DNA from: Desulfococcaceae bacterium
GTDB taxonomy: Bacteria; Desulfobacterota; Desulfobacteria; Desulfobacterales; Desulfosalsimonadaceae
Assembly (NCBI GenBank): GCA_030145385.1
Contig: JAQYVU010000006.1
Location: 21,656 to 85,655, forward strand
DNA length: 64,000 bases
Direction: 5' to 3'
This document shows positions 25,141-34,846 of the stretch, piece by piece; positions within the stretch are counted from its first letter, which is position 1, and every line of letters starts with the position of its first letter. The notes under the pieces were generated by a model. That model had not been told where the DNA came from and searched no databases. It saw only the letters and a list, made by a program, of their open reading frames with translations. The position numbers and the translations under genes are program-made.

Positions 25141-26925
25141 CTATTTATCTTCCGATTTTACAGCCGGCAAATAGACACAAACCGATGTCCCTTTTCCGAT
25201 TTGAGACAAAACATCAATAAATCCGTCATGATTTTTGATAATTCCATATACGGCGGCCATACCCAGGCCCCTGCCGCGGACTTTTGTGGAAAAAAACGGA
25301 TCAAAAATCTGTTTTAAAGTTTGTTCATCCATTCCTTTACCATCATCGGTCACCGTTAAACAGACATAATGGCCGGGACTGAACCCGGCAGGCAATTGAG
25401 CTTCATCGCCGGGAATTGAAACATCATTGACCGAAACTTGCATCCGCCCCTTTCCCTGCATAGCCTCGGATGCGTTGCTTAATGTGAGATGAAGTACCAT
25501 TTCCATCTGGTTATAATCTGCGATGACATCAGGCAGATTTCGGCCCAGAGATTTTTCAATATAAATCTCATCATTTCCTGAATGCTGAAAAACCGGAAGC
25601 GTTGCTTCCACCAAGCCATTGATATCCATTGCATCCGGCTGATATTTTCCTCCCCTTGCATAGGCAACCAGCTGCGCAGTCAGGTCACTGATCTGAAAGA
25701 TGGCCGTTTTCATCGGTTCCAGGTTTTTTTCAACCGCCGGATTGCCGGCAAGTTTAAGCCCGATCAAATCGATATTACAGGACAAGACAGACAATTTATT
25801 ATTGTATTCATGGGCAATGCCGCCGGCCAGGGATTGAATCGACTCCAGTTTATGTACCGCAAACATCCTTTTCCGCAATTTAACACGTTCACTGATATCC
25901 CGGGCTACACATACAATTCCCGCAACATGCCCCCATTCGTCTTTTAGCAACGTGGCAGACAGAATCACCGGAAAACTTTTTCCCTTTTTGGTAATAAACC
26001 GGAATTCTTCATTTCTTACGGCCTCTTTTGAAATTAAATCATTCAGCAGCGGAGCGGCATCTCCTTTTACCGCAAAAACCTTCTTAAACTTCCGGCCTTC
26101 CAGATCATCATTTTTATAACCCAGCATATTGCAGGTGGCATTGTTAACGGTCATCACATGGCCCAATGGATCCAGTAATATTAAAGCCTCGGTCATGGTT
26201 GAAAGGATGTTCTCCGCTGCGGTTGCCGGTGTAATGGTTAAAAACCGGTAACGGATGATCACATAGGCAATGCCGCACACCCAGAACAGTAAAAAAAGAT
26301 TTGCCACCGGCGGAATTTGATGAATATTTAATTCAGGCAGTAATACATTGGTCCATGATCCCAGGACATAAGGAGGCAAAGCAGAGATAAAGACAATTGC
26401 CGACTGTTTTTTTAAAACCGGGTCCACCGACTTTCGCCAGTAATTGAATCCGAGAAATAACCCGATTCCTGTAAATACAGCATAATAACTAAAAAAAAGA
26501 AACGCCCATACTGAATTTTTCCAGACCAGTCCCCATCCATACCACTGAGGAACCAAATCCGATATCAGCGCCTGATTCACCCACTGCTGATAAATAAATA
26601 TCACCGGCACGGCTGTCAGGACAGGATATAACCATCGTGATTGAAGAATTCGATTCTTTTCCGTAAAAACAAGAAAAAAAAGTAATGCCACACTGCCGAC
26701 ACTGCCCCATCCCATAGCAGCAATTTTCACACACAATACGGCGGTTTCTTTTGATGTATGCGGATTGTCAAAAAATACCGATGTAAACGCCCAAATGGCA
26801 AAGCAGGTGATTACGCTGAAAAAAACGCGGTTCAGCGGCGCATCCGGATTTTTTATCAACACGTAAATCCCGAGATAAAAATAGATGAGAAAACACAGAA
26901 AATCGATAAAAGACAAAATACTCAC
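25141..26925 (-). CDS. Membrane PAS-domain sensor histidine kinase
   Basis: 594 aa. Seven or eight N-terminal transmembrane helices (about 5-225; the 7TM-type histidine-kinase input region) are followed by a PAS domain (about 230-345; AENILSTMTEALILLDPLG, KGKSFPVILSATL with its PAC end). The HisKA dimerisation box GGIAHEYNNKLSVLS has the phospho-acceptor at about His372. An HATPase domain follows with N-box LTLSNASEAM, G1 DDGKGM, FDPFFSTK and G2 GRGLGMAAVYGI. The AHEYNN form is typical of NtrB/PAS-type kinases. The start is GTG at 26925 behind GGGGGG. No response regulator gene is adjacent, so the partner is elsewhere. Confidence 0.9.
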   Translation of the reverse strand: MSILSFIDFLCFLIYFYLGIYVLIKNPDAPLNRVFFSVITCFAIWAFTSVFFDNPHTSKETAVLCVKIAAMGWGSVGSVALLFFLVFTEKNRILQSRWLYPVLTAVPVIFIYQQWVNQALISDLVPQWYGWGLVWKNSVWAFLFFSYYAVFTGIGLFLGFNYWRKSVDPVLKKQSAIVFISALPPYVLGSWTNVLLPELNIHQIPPVANLFLLFWVCGIAYVIIRYRFLTITPATAAENILSTMTEALILLDPLGHVMTVNNATCNMLGYKNDDLEGRKFKKVFAVKGDAAPLLNDLISKEAVRNEEFRFITKKGKSFPVILSATLLKDEWGHVAGIVCVARDISERVKLRKRMFAVHKLESIQSLAGGIAHEYNNKLSVLSCNIDLIGLKLAGNPAVEKNLEPMKTAIFQISDLTAQLVAYARGGKYQPDAMDINGLVEATLPVFQHSGNDEIYIEKSLGRNLPDVIADYNQMEMVLHLTLSNASEAMQGKGRMQVSVNDVSIPGDEAQLPAGFSPGHYVCLTVTDDGKGMDEQTLKQIFDPFFSTKVRGRGLGMAAVYGIIKNHDGFIDVLSQIGKGTSVCVYLPAVKSEDK

Positions 26926-27341
26926 TGGCTATCCCCCCGTTGCTTTTGTCCAGGTGTATGGAACATCAAAGGCGACGATATTGCCATCATCAACTCATTT
27001 TTTTATATTAACAGAAAAAATAGGTATTTGTCTCCCTCAAAATACACAAAGCCGGAAAGTCATCGCATAACCTGCCTTGCCGCCATCTTGAAATTTGCGC
27101 CCCCCCCTGAAGAGCAGACCTGCCGTAACCGTATACGATATCAGTTTTTTAGAGTTTGCATCTCGATTTGATTTGTGCGATAAAAAATTTAATATCAACA
27201 GCAGGATTCAGTCTCTTACCCGGTGTCGTACTCGTGACTTTCAAAAAGATTGAACATTTTTCAAATCATTTATAAAAAAACATATCGTTGTTTTAAAAAA
27301 TGAAAAATTATCATTGTCCAACCCATCAATTACAAAATTTT
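26926..27341. other. Divergent intergenic region before the RND operon
   Basis: About 375 bases up to the first possible ATG (27300), between divergent genes. TTGAAC (27250-27255) and TATAAA (27271-27276) are 15 bases apart, a possible promoter for the plus-strand efflux operon that is close to the first ATG and therefore favours the later start at 27342. No RNA or repeat is recognised. Confidence 0.35.
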
Positions 27342-29711
27342 ATGAGATATTATTTTCTGATTTTAATTTGCGTCCTGCTTTCATGGCAGTCCGGTTTCGC
27401 ACAGCAACGGCCCGCTTATACAATTGGAATACTTTCAGATATTTACTCTCCGGATATGGAAATATTAAGAAAGCAACTGAGAGAAAAGATCATTGCCGTC
27501 GTAGGACAGGAAGCAGTCATCCGATTTGATGAACGCTTTATTTTATCCGGTCAACCGGATTTAAAAAAAGTTGAAGAAAATTACAATTCTTATCTGCAAA
27601 ACCCTGAAATCGACATCATACTGGCATTTGGGCCTTTTAACAATTATTTCCTGATGCAGAAAAAAGTCTTTCCAAAGCCCGTGGTTCTGTTTGGAACAAT
27701 CAATCAGGATTTCATCGATCTCCCGGAAGGACAAGTCACTTCCGGCATCAACAACCTGACCTACCTGATTACACCGGAATCCATTATAGAAGATTTAAAT
27801 ACCTTTGCCGGGATATATCCGTATAAAAACATTGGTATCATAATCAATGAATTTATCGTTGACCGATTTCCGGTAAAGGCGGTGCTGGACCGGGTATTTT
27901 CAGATAAGGCGACCACCTATACCCTGATCCCCATCGATGATTTAAAACCCTTTCCGGTGGAGAAATTGGGAAAAATTGATGCCGTTTACCTGACCAGCGG
28001 GGTATATCTTAATTCAGGTGAGTTAAAAAAACTGGTCGCGGCCTGTAATTCCAGAAAAATCGTCTCCTTTTCAGCGATCGGAAAACACTCTGTCGACAGC
28101 GGCGTTTTGCTGACCCATAGTTCAAGCTATCGGATCGAGCATTTTTTTCGACGCATCGCCCTGACCATTGAGGATATTGTGACGGGTAAAAACGCCCGAG
28201 ACATTCCCATCATGATAGACGCAACCAAAAAACTGACATTTAATGTGGAAACAGCCCAGCAGATTGATTTCCCGATTCGATTCAGCCAGCTGTTGAGCAT
28301 GGAACTGGTGGGAGACAGTCGCAATTTTCCTGCCGATAAGCGTTATTCGCTGCCTGAGATTATTGTACAGGTGCTAAAAGAGAATTATGCCCTGCAGGCT
28401 GAGAAAAAAAATATAGCCCTGGCCCGCAAAGATCTGCAAATAGCTAAAAGCAATTATTTGCCCAATTTGAGTGCATCTGCCCAAGCGGCATATATCGACC
28501 CTGAACTCGCCGAAGTATCCAATGGGGCGAATCCGGAATTTGCCACCAGCGGGGATATTGCCATAGAGCAGTTACTCTTTTCTGAAGAATCAAGTGCTAA
28601 TATCACCATCCGGAAACTGTTGCGCCAGGCGACTGAGCAGGACTTTACCACCGCAGAACTGGACACTGTTCTAGACGGAAGTATTACCTACTTTAACGTG
28701 CTCATTTCAAAAAACAACTTCTCGATTGCCGATGAAAATCTGAGGCTGACACGCAATAACTTTGAAATTGCCGAACAGAATTACGCCGCCGGTCAGAGTG
28801 GAAAAGCCGATGTGTTGCGATGGAAAAGCGAACTGGCGCAAGCCACACAAAATCTGGTTTCGGCCAAATTAACGCTGCAGCAGTCATTTTCTGCTCTCAA
28901 TGAAGTCCTGACCAATCCCATTGATTTTAAAATCGACGTGGAAGAAGCCAGCCTGGAGGAAGGTGTTTTTCAAAAATACAAATACCAGAATGTCTATGAA
29001 ATAATAGATAACCCCATCCAGCGAAAAAAGCTCATCCGATTTCTGGTACAGGAAGCAAAAAATAACGCACCGGAATTAAAGGCACTGGAGTATAATATCC
29101 GGGCAGCGGAACGAACCAGTTCTCTGTATTTGAGAAGCCGGTATCTCCCCACCATCGCCCTTGCCGGTCAATATAACTATACCTTTTCCCGTGAAGGAGA
29201 AGGCTCCCATTATCCGACCGGATCGACACCGCCGGATGGCTACTACACTGCGGGCTTAAGCATTTCCCTGCCGATTTTTCAACGCAATCAGTTAAACCTC
29301 AACCGCCGGAAATCAATGATTCAGGAACAACAGCTGGAGATCCGGAAAGAGAGTGTTGAGCTGGCCCTTGAAAGAAATGTCCATGATATTATCCTTTCTC
29401 TGACAAACCAGATTTCAAACATTCAAATTTCCAAAATATCGGCTGAAGCGTCAAAAGAAAGCCTGGAACTTGTCCGGATCTCCTATTCCAACGGCGCTGT
29501 GTCCATCACCTCTTTAATTGACGCGCAACAGGCATATATTCAGGCTCAGCAGCTGCAGACCAACGCCACTTATAACTACCTTATCAACATTTTGCAGTTG
29601 GAAAGAATCATCGGCTATTTTTTCATGCTTCACAATGAAAATGAAAACCATCAATTTGAACAACGGTTCATGCAATATGGCATGAACCAGGATTTTGGAA
29701 TCAATGAATAA
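27342..29711 (+). CDS. TolC-family outer-membrane channel fused to a periplasmic binding-protein domain
   Basis: 789 aa from the ATG at 27342, chosen because it starts a good signal peptide (MRYYFLILICVLLSWQSGFA, cleaved before QQ); an ATG at 27300 would add 14 residues. Mature residues up to about 325 resemble an ABC_sub_bind two-lobed domain (YTIGILSDIYSPDMEILRKQ, IILAFGPFNNYF, VSFSAIGKHSVDSG). The remainder is a TolC-like outer-membrane factor with two coiled-coil repeats (IALARKDLQIAKSNYLPNLS, then VELALERNVHDIILSLTNQI). It heads an operon with an RND adaptor and pump, so it is the exit duct. The binding domain is unusual and suggests a ligand-sensing or substrate-capture role. Confidence 0.83.
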   Translation: MRYYFLILICVLLSWQSGFAQQRPAYTIGILSDIYSPDMEILRKQLREKIIAVVGQEAVIRFDERFILSGQPDLKKVEENYNSYLQNPEIDIILAFGPFNNYFLMQKKVFPKPVVLFGTINQDFIDLPEGQVTSGINNLTYLITPESIIEDLNTFAGIYPYKNIGIIINEFIVDRFPVKAVLDRVFSDKATTYTLIPIDDLKPFPVEKLGKIDAVYLTSGVYLNSGELKKLVAACNSRKIVSFSAIGKHSVDSGVLLTHSSSYRIEHFFRRIALTIEDIVTGKNARDIPIMIDATKKLTFNVETAQQIDFPIRFSQLLSMELVGDSRNFPADKRYSLPEIIVQVLKENYALQAEKKNIALARKDLQIAKSNYLPNLSASAQAAYIDPELAEVSNGANPEFATSGDIAIEQLLFSEESSANITIRKLLRQATEQDFTTAELDTVLDGSITYFNVLISKNNFSIADENLRLTRNNFEIAEQNYAAGQSGKADVLRWKSELAQATQNLVSAKLTLQQSFSALNEVLTNPIDFKIDVEEASLEEGVFQKYKYQNVYEIIDNPIQRKKLIRFLVQEAKNNAPELKALEYNIRAAERTSSLYLRSRYLPTIALAGQYNYTFSREGEGSHYPTGSTPPDGYYTAGLSISLPIFQRNQLNLNRRKSMIQEQQLEIRKESVELALERNVHDIILSLTNQISNIQISKISAEASKESLELVRISYSNGAVSITSLIDAQQAYIQAQQLQTNATYNYLINILQLERIIGYFFMLHNENENHQFEQRFMQYGMNQDFGINE

Positions 29712-29768
29712 TCAAACCAGAATATTAAACCAAAACATCAGACCAAAGCATCAAACAAGATATCCATT

Positions 29769-30860
29769 ATGAAACAACGATTATACATACCGGCATTTTT
29801 TTTCATTACACTGATGCTGCTGACATCCTGTAATGGCTCCCAAGACAAACAATCCACAGAAGTAATCAAACCGGTCAAATACCAGGAAATCACTTTCGCC
29901 TCCGGAGGGAAAGTACGCAGCTTTTTAGGAACTGCCCGTTCGGATAAGGAAATCAGCCTGAGTTTCAGAACCAGCGGCATTCTGACCACACTGAATATCA
30001 AAGTCGGACAAACGGTATTTAAGGGAGATCTTCTGGCCCGACTGGACAATGCGGAAGCCATTTTGTCTCTTGAACAGGCCATCGCATCCCAGAACAGCGC
30101 AGAATCGAATTTAAACACAGCCGCATCCACATTAGAACGAACCCGCACGCTGTACGAAAAAGGCAGCTCTTCTTTAAGCGACTATGAAAATGCAAAATCC
30201 AGTTACGCCAGCGCCAAAGCCAACTACGAATCCGCCTATCGCAGTGTTGACATCCGCAGAAAACAGGTGAGCTATGGCGAGATCTACGCACCAACCAAAG
30301 GTGTTATTGCTTCCCGTGCAGTGGAAATCAACGAAAATGTGAGCGCAGGACAGGTAGTTACGGTATTGAATGCAGGCAATAACATGGAAGTAAATCTGGG
30401 GGTTCCTGAAAATGTGATCAATCTTTTAAGCAAAGGCATGGCCGTCGAAATAGAATTCACTGCATTAAAGGGAAAACGTTTCAAAGGGTTTCTCAACGAG
30501 ATTTCCCCTTCGCTGAATGCCAATACCTCCACTTACCCGGTTCGTGTTCGTATTGCCGATCCAGGGCCGAATATCAAGTCAGGGATGGCTGCCAACGTGT
30601 TTTTCTTTTTCGTGAAAAATTCCGCCCGGGAAGAACTGATTGTTCCCGTACCAGCGGTAGGCGAAGACAGTAAAGGCAATTTCGTTTTCCTGATTCAATC
30701 GGAAGACGGCAAATCGGGAACCGTAATAAAACATCATTTCACAATCAACGAACTGACTCCCAAAGGATTCACCATAAAGGAAGGGCTGTCAATCGGTGAC
30801 AAAGTTGCAACCGCCGGCCTGCAAACGCTGCTGGATGGCCAGAAAGTAAAACTGCAATAG
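29769..30860 (+). CDS. RND periplasmic adaptor (membrane fusion protein)
   Basis: 363 aa. Lipoprotein signal with lipobox LLTSC (Cys21). The HlyD/AcrA-type plan follows: a barrel-sandwich hybrid half (GILTTLNIKVGQTVFKGDLLARLDN), an alpha-hairpin (ASQNSAESNLNTAASTLERT to SYASAKANYESA), the second lipoyl half (GEIYAPTKGVIASRAVEINEN), then a beta-barrel and a membrane-proximal domain. It links the pump encoded 12 bases downstream to the TolC upstream. The operon order omf-mfp-rnd and short gaps support cotranscription. Confidence 0.92.
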   Translation: MKQRLYIPAFFFITLMLLTSCNGSQDKQSTEVIKPVKYQEITFASGGKVRSFLGTARSDKEISLSFRTSGILTTLNIKVGQTVFKGDLLARLDNAEAILSLEQAIASQNSAESNLNTAASTLERTRTLYEKGSSSLSDYENAKSSYASAKANYESAYRSVDIRRKQVSYGEIYAPTKGVIASRAVEINENVSAGQVVTVLNAGNNMEVNLGVPENVINLLSKGMAVEIEFTALKGKRFKGFLNEISPSLNANTSTYPVRVRIADPGPNIKSGMAANVFFFFVKNSAREELIVPVPAVGEDSKGNFVFLIQSEDGKSGTVIKHHFTINELTPKGFTIKEGLSIGDKVATAGLQTLLDGQKVKLQ

Positions 30861-30872
30861 AGTTTTAAAACC

Positions 30873-33800
30873 ATGAACCTGACAAAATTCGCCATAGAGA
30901 AAAACCGGATTACCTTCACCCTGCTGGCCGTGATCATCGTTATGGGACTGAGCCTTTACCGTGCCCTGCCGCGCGACAGCATGCCGCCGTATACTGTCAG
31001 AGTTGCCACCATTGTGTCTGAGTTTCCCGGCGCCGGACCTGAAAGAGTGGAACTGCTGGTCACCGACAAGGTGGAAAAAAAAGCCCAGGAAATCCCTGAA
31101 GTAAAAGAGATTAACAGTACCTCACGTACCGGTTTATCTATTGTGACGGTTACCTTAAAAGATGAAGTGAACCCGAAAGACCTGCAAAGCATCTGGGATC
31201 TTTTGCGCCGGAAAATCGAAAGCATTGCCGGACTGCCCGAAGGCGTGGTACCGGATTTAAACGATGAAGATATCGGCGTTGTATACGGCATTATGGTCGG
31301 CCTGATCTCCGACGGCTACAGCTATGCTGAAATGAAGGATTACGCAGATGATTTACGCGATGACCTGATCAAGCTTGACGCTGCCGCCAAAGTGGAACTC
31401 AGTGGTGTTCAGGATGAACGTATTTTTGTGGAATTTGATAATTCACAGCTCAAAGAATATGAACTCACTTCAGCAAAACTGCAGAGTATCATTGCAGCCA
31501 CCAATATCCTGAACTCCGGTGGGCAGGTGGACCTTGAAGATGAACGCATTATTTTAGAACCCACCGGAAACTTCAACTCCGTCAAGGACATCCAAAAAAC
31601 CCTGATCCCGGTGGGGGATGGCAGCCAGGTCGTTTATTTAAGTGATATCACCCGTGTTGAAAAAGGATATGTTGAACCGGCTTCCTCCATTGTCCGGGTA
31701 AACGGCAAACCGGCGATTGCACTTTCAATTTCCCTGAAAGAAGGTGCCAATATTATCAGCTTAGGAGAAAAGGTTGACCAGGTTCTTTCCCGATGGAATA
31801 GCAATCTGCCCGTCGGCCTGAAGGCAGAACGCCTGTCGTCCATGGACAGTTATGTGGACCATAGCATTAAAAATTTCATTGGCAACCTGATCCAGTCCAT
31901 CATTATCGTCATGCTGGTCATGCTTATTTTTCTGGGATTCAGAACCGGCGTTGTTGTTGCTGTCCTGATCCCGATCGTTACCGTAATGACCCTGATGCTG
32001 ATGGGCATGATTCACATGGGGCTGAACCAGGTAACCCTTGCAGCATTAATCATGGCCCTGGGTATGATGGTGGACAATGCCATTGTGGTGTCCGAATCCA
32101 TTATGGTAAAAATGGAACAAGGCATCCTGGCCAAACAGGCCGCCGTTGAATCCTGTGATGAATTGCTGGTTCCGCTCCTGATTTCAACACTGACCACCTC
32201 GGCCGCGTTCCTTTCCTTCTTTTTGGCGGAATCAGTTATGGGCGATATCATGGGGCCGATATTTGTGGTCATTACCCTGGCCCTGGTTTCCTCATGGATT
32301 ATATCCATGACCATTATCACCCTGCTTTGTTATCTCTTCCTGAAGGTGAACCCCAAAGGGGAAAACCCGAAAGGGGGGAAAAAAGTAAAACTGATGGATC
32401 GTTTGTTTGATTCCCTGAAGATGGTCTACCAGCGCATCATATTACTGGCACTGCGATTTAAGAAAAGCGTCATTGTCGGCATCCTCGGCCTTTTTATTCT
32501 GTCTACTTTCGGTTTCAAACTGCTGCCCTTCATCTTCTTTCCCGACAGTGACCGGAATATGATTACCATCGATATCAACCTGCCTTTGGGAACAAAGATC
32601 GAACGCACCGAAAAAGTGGTTGAAAACATTGAACAGTATATGACAAACGACCTGCAGGTAAATGAGAATCGCGATAAAGGCATCATTGACTGGTCTTCTT
32701 TTATCGGCAAGGGGCCCGAATCCTACGATTTGGGCTATTCTCAGGACGAAGCCAATTCCAGCTATGCTCACATGCTGGTGAATACCTCAACCTTTGAGGA
32801 AAACCAGCAGATGATTAATCTGCTGGATACCTACTGCTTTGAAAGCTTTCCCAATGCCGACATCAAAATCGGACCGCTGGGCGCCGGCGGCGGCGGCGTT
32901 CCCATTGAAATTTTTGTGTCGGGCGACAGCCCCGACGAACTGGCAAAAATTTCCGAAAAAATAAAAATTAAATTGAGCAGTTTTTCCGGCACTAAAAATG
33001 TAAAAGACGACTGGGGTCCGAAAAGCAAAAAGTTTTTAATCGACATTGATCAAAACAAGGCACAACTGGCCGGGATCTCGAATCAGGATATCGCCACATC
33101 CATGCGAACCGTTTTAGACGGTTTTAAAACCGGTGAATACCGCGAAGACGATAAAACCATCCCCATTTTGATGAGAAGCGCCACCAGCAGTGAACAAACC
33201 TACCAGTCTCTGGAAACCATGAATGTGTACTCGCAAAGTTCCGGCAGAAATGTCCCGCTTTCACAGGTAGCCGATATTATACCCCAATGGCAATACGCGA
33301 AAATTATGCGAAAGGACCTGATTCGCAGCATCAACATCTCCTCGGAACTGCGCGAAGGGGGAAATGCGTCGGTTATTATAAAAGAGATGCTGCCCTGGCT
33401 GGATAACGAGATGCAAAACTGGCCGGATGGCTATCAATACGAATTGGGGGGAGACAGCAAAAATACCAAAGAAAATATGGGTGCGGTTATCCAATACCTT
33501 CCTTTGTCGGGATTCATCATTGTGCTGCTGCTGATCATCCAGTTTAACTCGGTCCGCAAAACCGGCATGGTACTCAGTACCATTCCTTTAGGCATAATCG
33601 GTGTGGTCATCGGCCTGATCCTTTTCCGCTCCTATTTCGGTTTCATGGCATTTTTAGGTGTTATTTCACTGGCCGGAATCGTGATCAACAATGCCATTGT
33701 TCTCATTGACAGGATCGAGATAGAACTCAATGATAATAACCGCCCCCCGCAGGATGCGGTTATTATGGCCTGCCTGCAGCGCTTCCGCCCCATCCTGCTG

Positions 33801-34001
33801 ACAACCTTCACTACAACACTGGGGTTAATCCCCCTCTATCTGGGCGGTGGTTTGATGTGGGAGCCCATGGCCATTACCATCATGATCGGCTTACTGTTTG
33901 GGACTATTATCACGCTTGTATTTATCCCTTCTATGTACAGCCTGTTGTACAAAGTGGATTTCAATCAGTATGTGTTCAACAGGGAACTGCTGAAGGAATA
34001 G
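30873..34001 (+). CDS. RND efflux permease (AcrB/HAE1-like)
   Basis: 1042 aa inner-membrane proton-driven pump with twelve TM helices and two large periplasmic loops. The TM4 proton-relay region reads ALGMMVDNAIVVSES; the usual second Asp of AcrB (DD) is Asn here. The C-terminal repeat has ISLAGIVINNAIVLIDRIE. The porter domain includes a QWxx loop and a FSGTKNVKDDWGP stretch. The DN form and this loop style are typical of HAE-type RND pumps of anaerobes. The substrate cannot be predicted. It is the third gene of the omf-mfp-rnd operon and is followed after 13 bases by an ion-channel gene. Ends in TAG. Confidence 0.93.
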   Translation: MNLTKFAIEKNRITFTLLAVIIVMGLSLYRALPRDSMPPYTVRVATIVSEFPGAGPERVELLVTDKVEKKAQEIPEVKEINSTSRTGLSIVTVTLKDEVNPKDLQSIWDLLRRKIESIAGLPEGVVPDLNDEDIGVVYGIMVGLISDGYSYAEMKDYADDLRDDLIKLDAAAKVELSGVQDERIFVEFDNSQLKEYELTSAKLQSIIAATNILNSGGQVDLEDERIILEPTGNFNSVKDIQKTLIPVGDGSQVVYLSDITRVEKGYVEPASSIVRVNGKPAIALSISLKEGANIISLGEKVDQVLSRWNSNLPVGLKAERLSSMDSYVDHSIKNFIGNLIQSIIIVMLVMLIFLGFRTGVVVAVLIPIVTVMTLMLMGMIHMGLNQVTLAALIMALGMMVDNAIVVSESIMVKMEQGILAKQAAVESCDELLVPLLISTLTTSAAFLSFFLAESVMGDIMGPIFVVITLALVSSWIISMTIITLLCYLFLKVNPKGENPKGGKKVKLMDRLFDSLKMVYQRIILLALRFKKSVIVGILGLFILSTFGFKLLPFIFFPDSDRNMITIDINLPLGTKIERTEKVVENIEQYMTNDLQVNENRDKGIIDWSSFIGKGPESYDLGYSQDEANSSYAHMLVNTSTFEENQQMINLLDTYCFESFPNADIKIGPLGAGGGGVPIEIFVSGDSPDELAKISEKIKIKLSSFSGTKNVKDDWGPKSKKFLIDIDQNKAQLAGISNQDIATSMRTVLDGFKTGEYREDDKTIPILMRSATSSEQTYQSLETMNVYSQSSGRNVPLSQVADIIPQWQYAKIMRKDLIRSINISSELREGGNASVIIKEMLPWLDNEMQNWPDGYQYELGGDSKNTKENMGAVIQYLPLSGFIIVLLLIIQFNSVRKTGMVLSTIPLGIIGVVIGLILFRSYFGFMAFLGVISLAGIVINNAIVLIDRIEIELNDNNRPPQDAVIMACLQRFRPILLTTFTTTLGLIPLYLGGGLMWEPMAITIMIGLLFGTIITLVFIPSMYSLLYKVDFNQYVFNRELLKE

Positions 34002-34014
34002 CTTAGGGTTCACA

Positions 34015-34686
34015 ATGATGGAACAGAAAAAATTAGCCCGAAATAATATTATTCTTTTAACGTGCCTGCTGCTTTTTATTCTTTTTTTTCCTGTTTTTTC
34101 CGTTCACAGAGTCCTCATAAAAAATATTATATTTTCGGCAATCATCTTCTTTGGTGTTCTTTCTCTTGATTTTGAAGCAAAAACACGGCAAATTCTTTCA
34201 GTTTCAGGAATCATCACCGTTGTTTTAATCTGGACCGATCATTTTTTCCCGAATCATATCTTCGGCCTGCTGTTTTTCATTTCCTTTTTTTGTTTTAACC
34301 TGTTTATTGCAATCGTAATGATCCGGCATGTCGCTAAAAGCAAAAATGTCACATTGCCCATCATTATCAATTCAATTAACGGCTACCTGATCATCGGCGT
34401 GCTGGGCTCCGTTCTGCTGGCAACATCCGATTTACTTCAGAAATATGTTTACCACTCACATACCGGGGCGATTAATTTTGCGGGCAGCACCGCCGAAGGG
34501 TTTCACGATTATCTGTATTTCAGTTTTGTGACCATAACTACGCTGGGATATGGTGATATCACACCGGTTTCGTCAATTGCCAAATCCGTCACGCTGCTCA
34601 TTGCCCTTAGCGGCCAGCTTTATCTGACAATTCTTGTTGCCATTCTGGTGGGAAAATTTCTACGCAGAAAAGACGAATCGGAATAA
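34015..34686 (+). CDS. Ion channel, two-TM potassium-channel family
   Basis: 223 aa with several N-terminal hydrophobic segments (about 14-32, 36-52, 60-76, 82-104), then an outer helix (118-138), a pore helix and the potassium selectivity filter TLGYGD at 176-181, and an inner helix (187-212). A cytoplasmic RCK domain is absent, so gating is not through this type of ligand domain. It begins 13 bases after the RND pump stop and is probably cotranscribed, an unusual pairing that may tie ion balance to efflux. Confidence 0.85.
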   Translation: MMEQKKLARNNIILLTCLLLFILFFPVFSVHRVLIKNIIFSAIIFFGVLSLDFEAKTRQILSVSGIITVVLIWTDHFFPNHIFGLLFFISFFCFNLFIAIVMIRHVAKSKNVTLPIIINSINGYLIIGVLGSVLLATSDLLQKYVYHSHTGAINFAGSTAEGFHDYLYFSFVTITTLGYGDITPVSSIAKSVTLLIALSGQLYLTILVAILVGKFLRRKDESE

Positions 34687-34846
34687 AACGCTTATCTTAC
34701 AGTATTGCGACCTCTCATCAATCCCTCACCATGATCCAGGCATTCCTCTGTTTTCATAATTCAATGATTTTGTATTTTTAGGCAAAGTGAGGCACGGGAG
34801 TTTTTTTTGCTCGGACAACACGAAAACCGGACTCAGGCTGTTGAAT

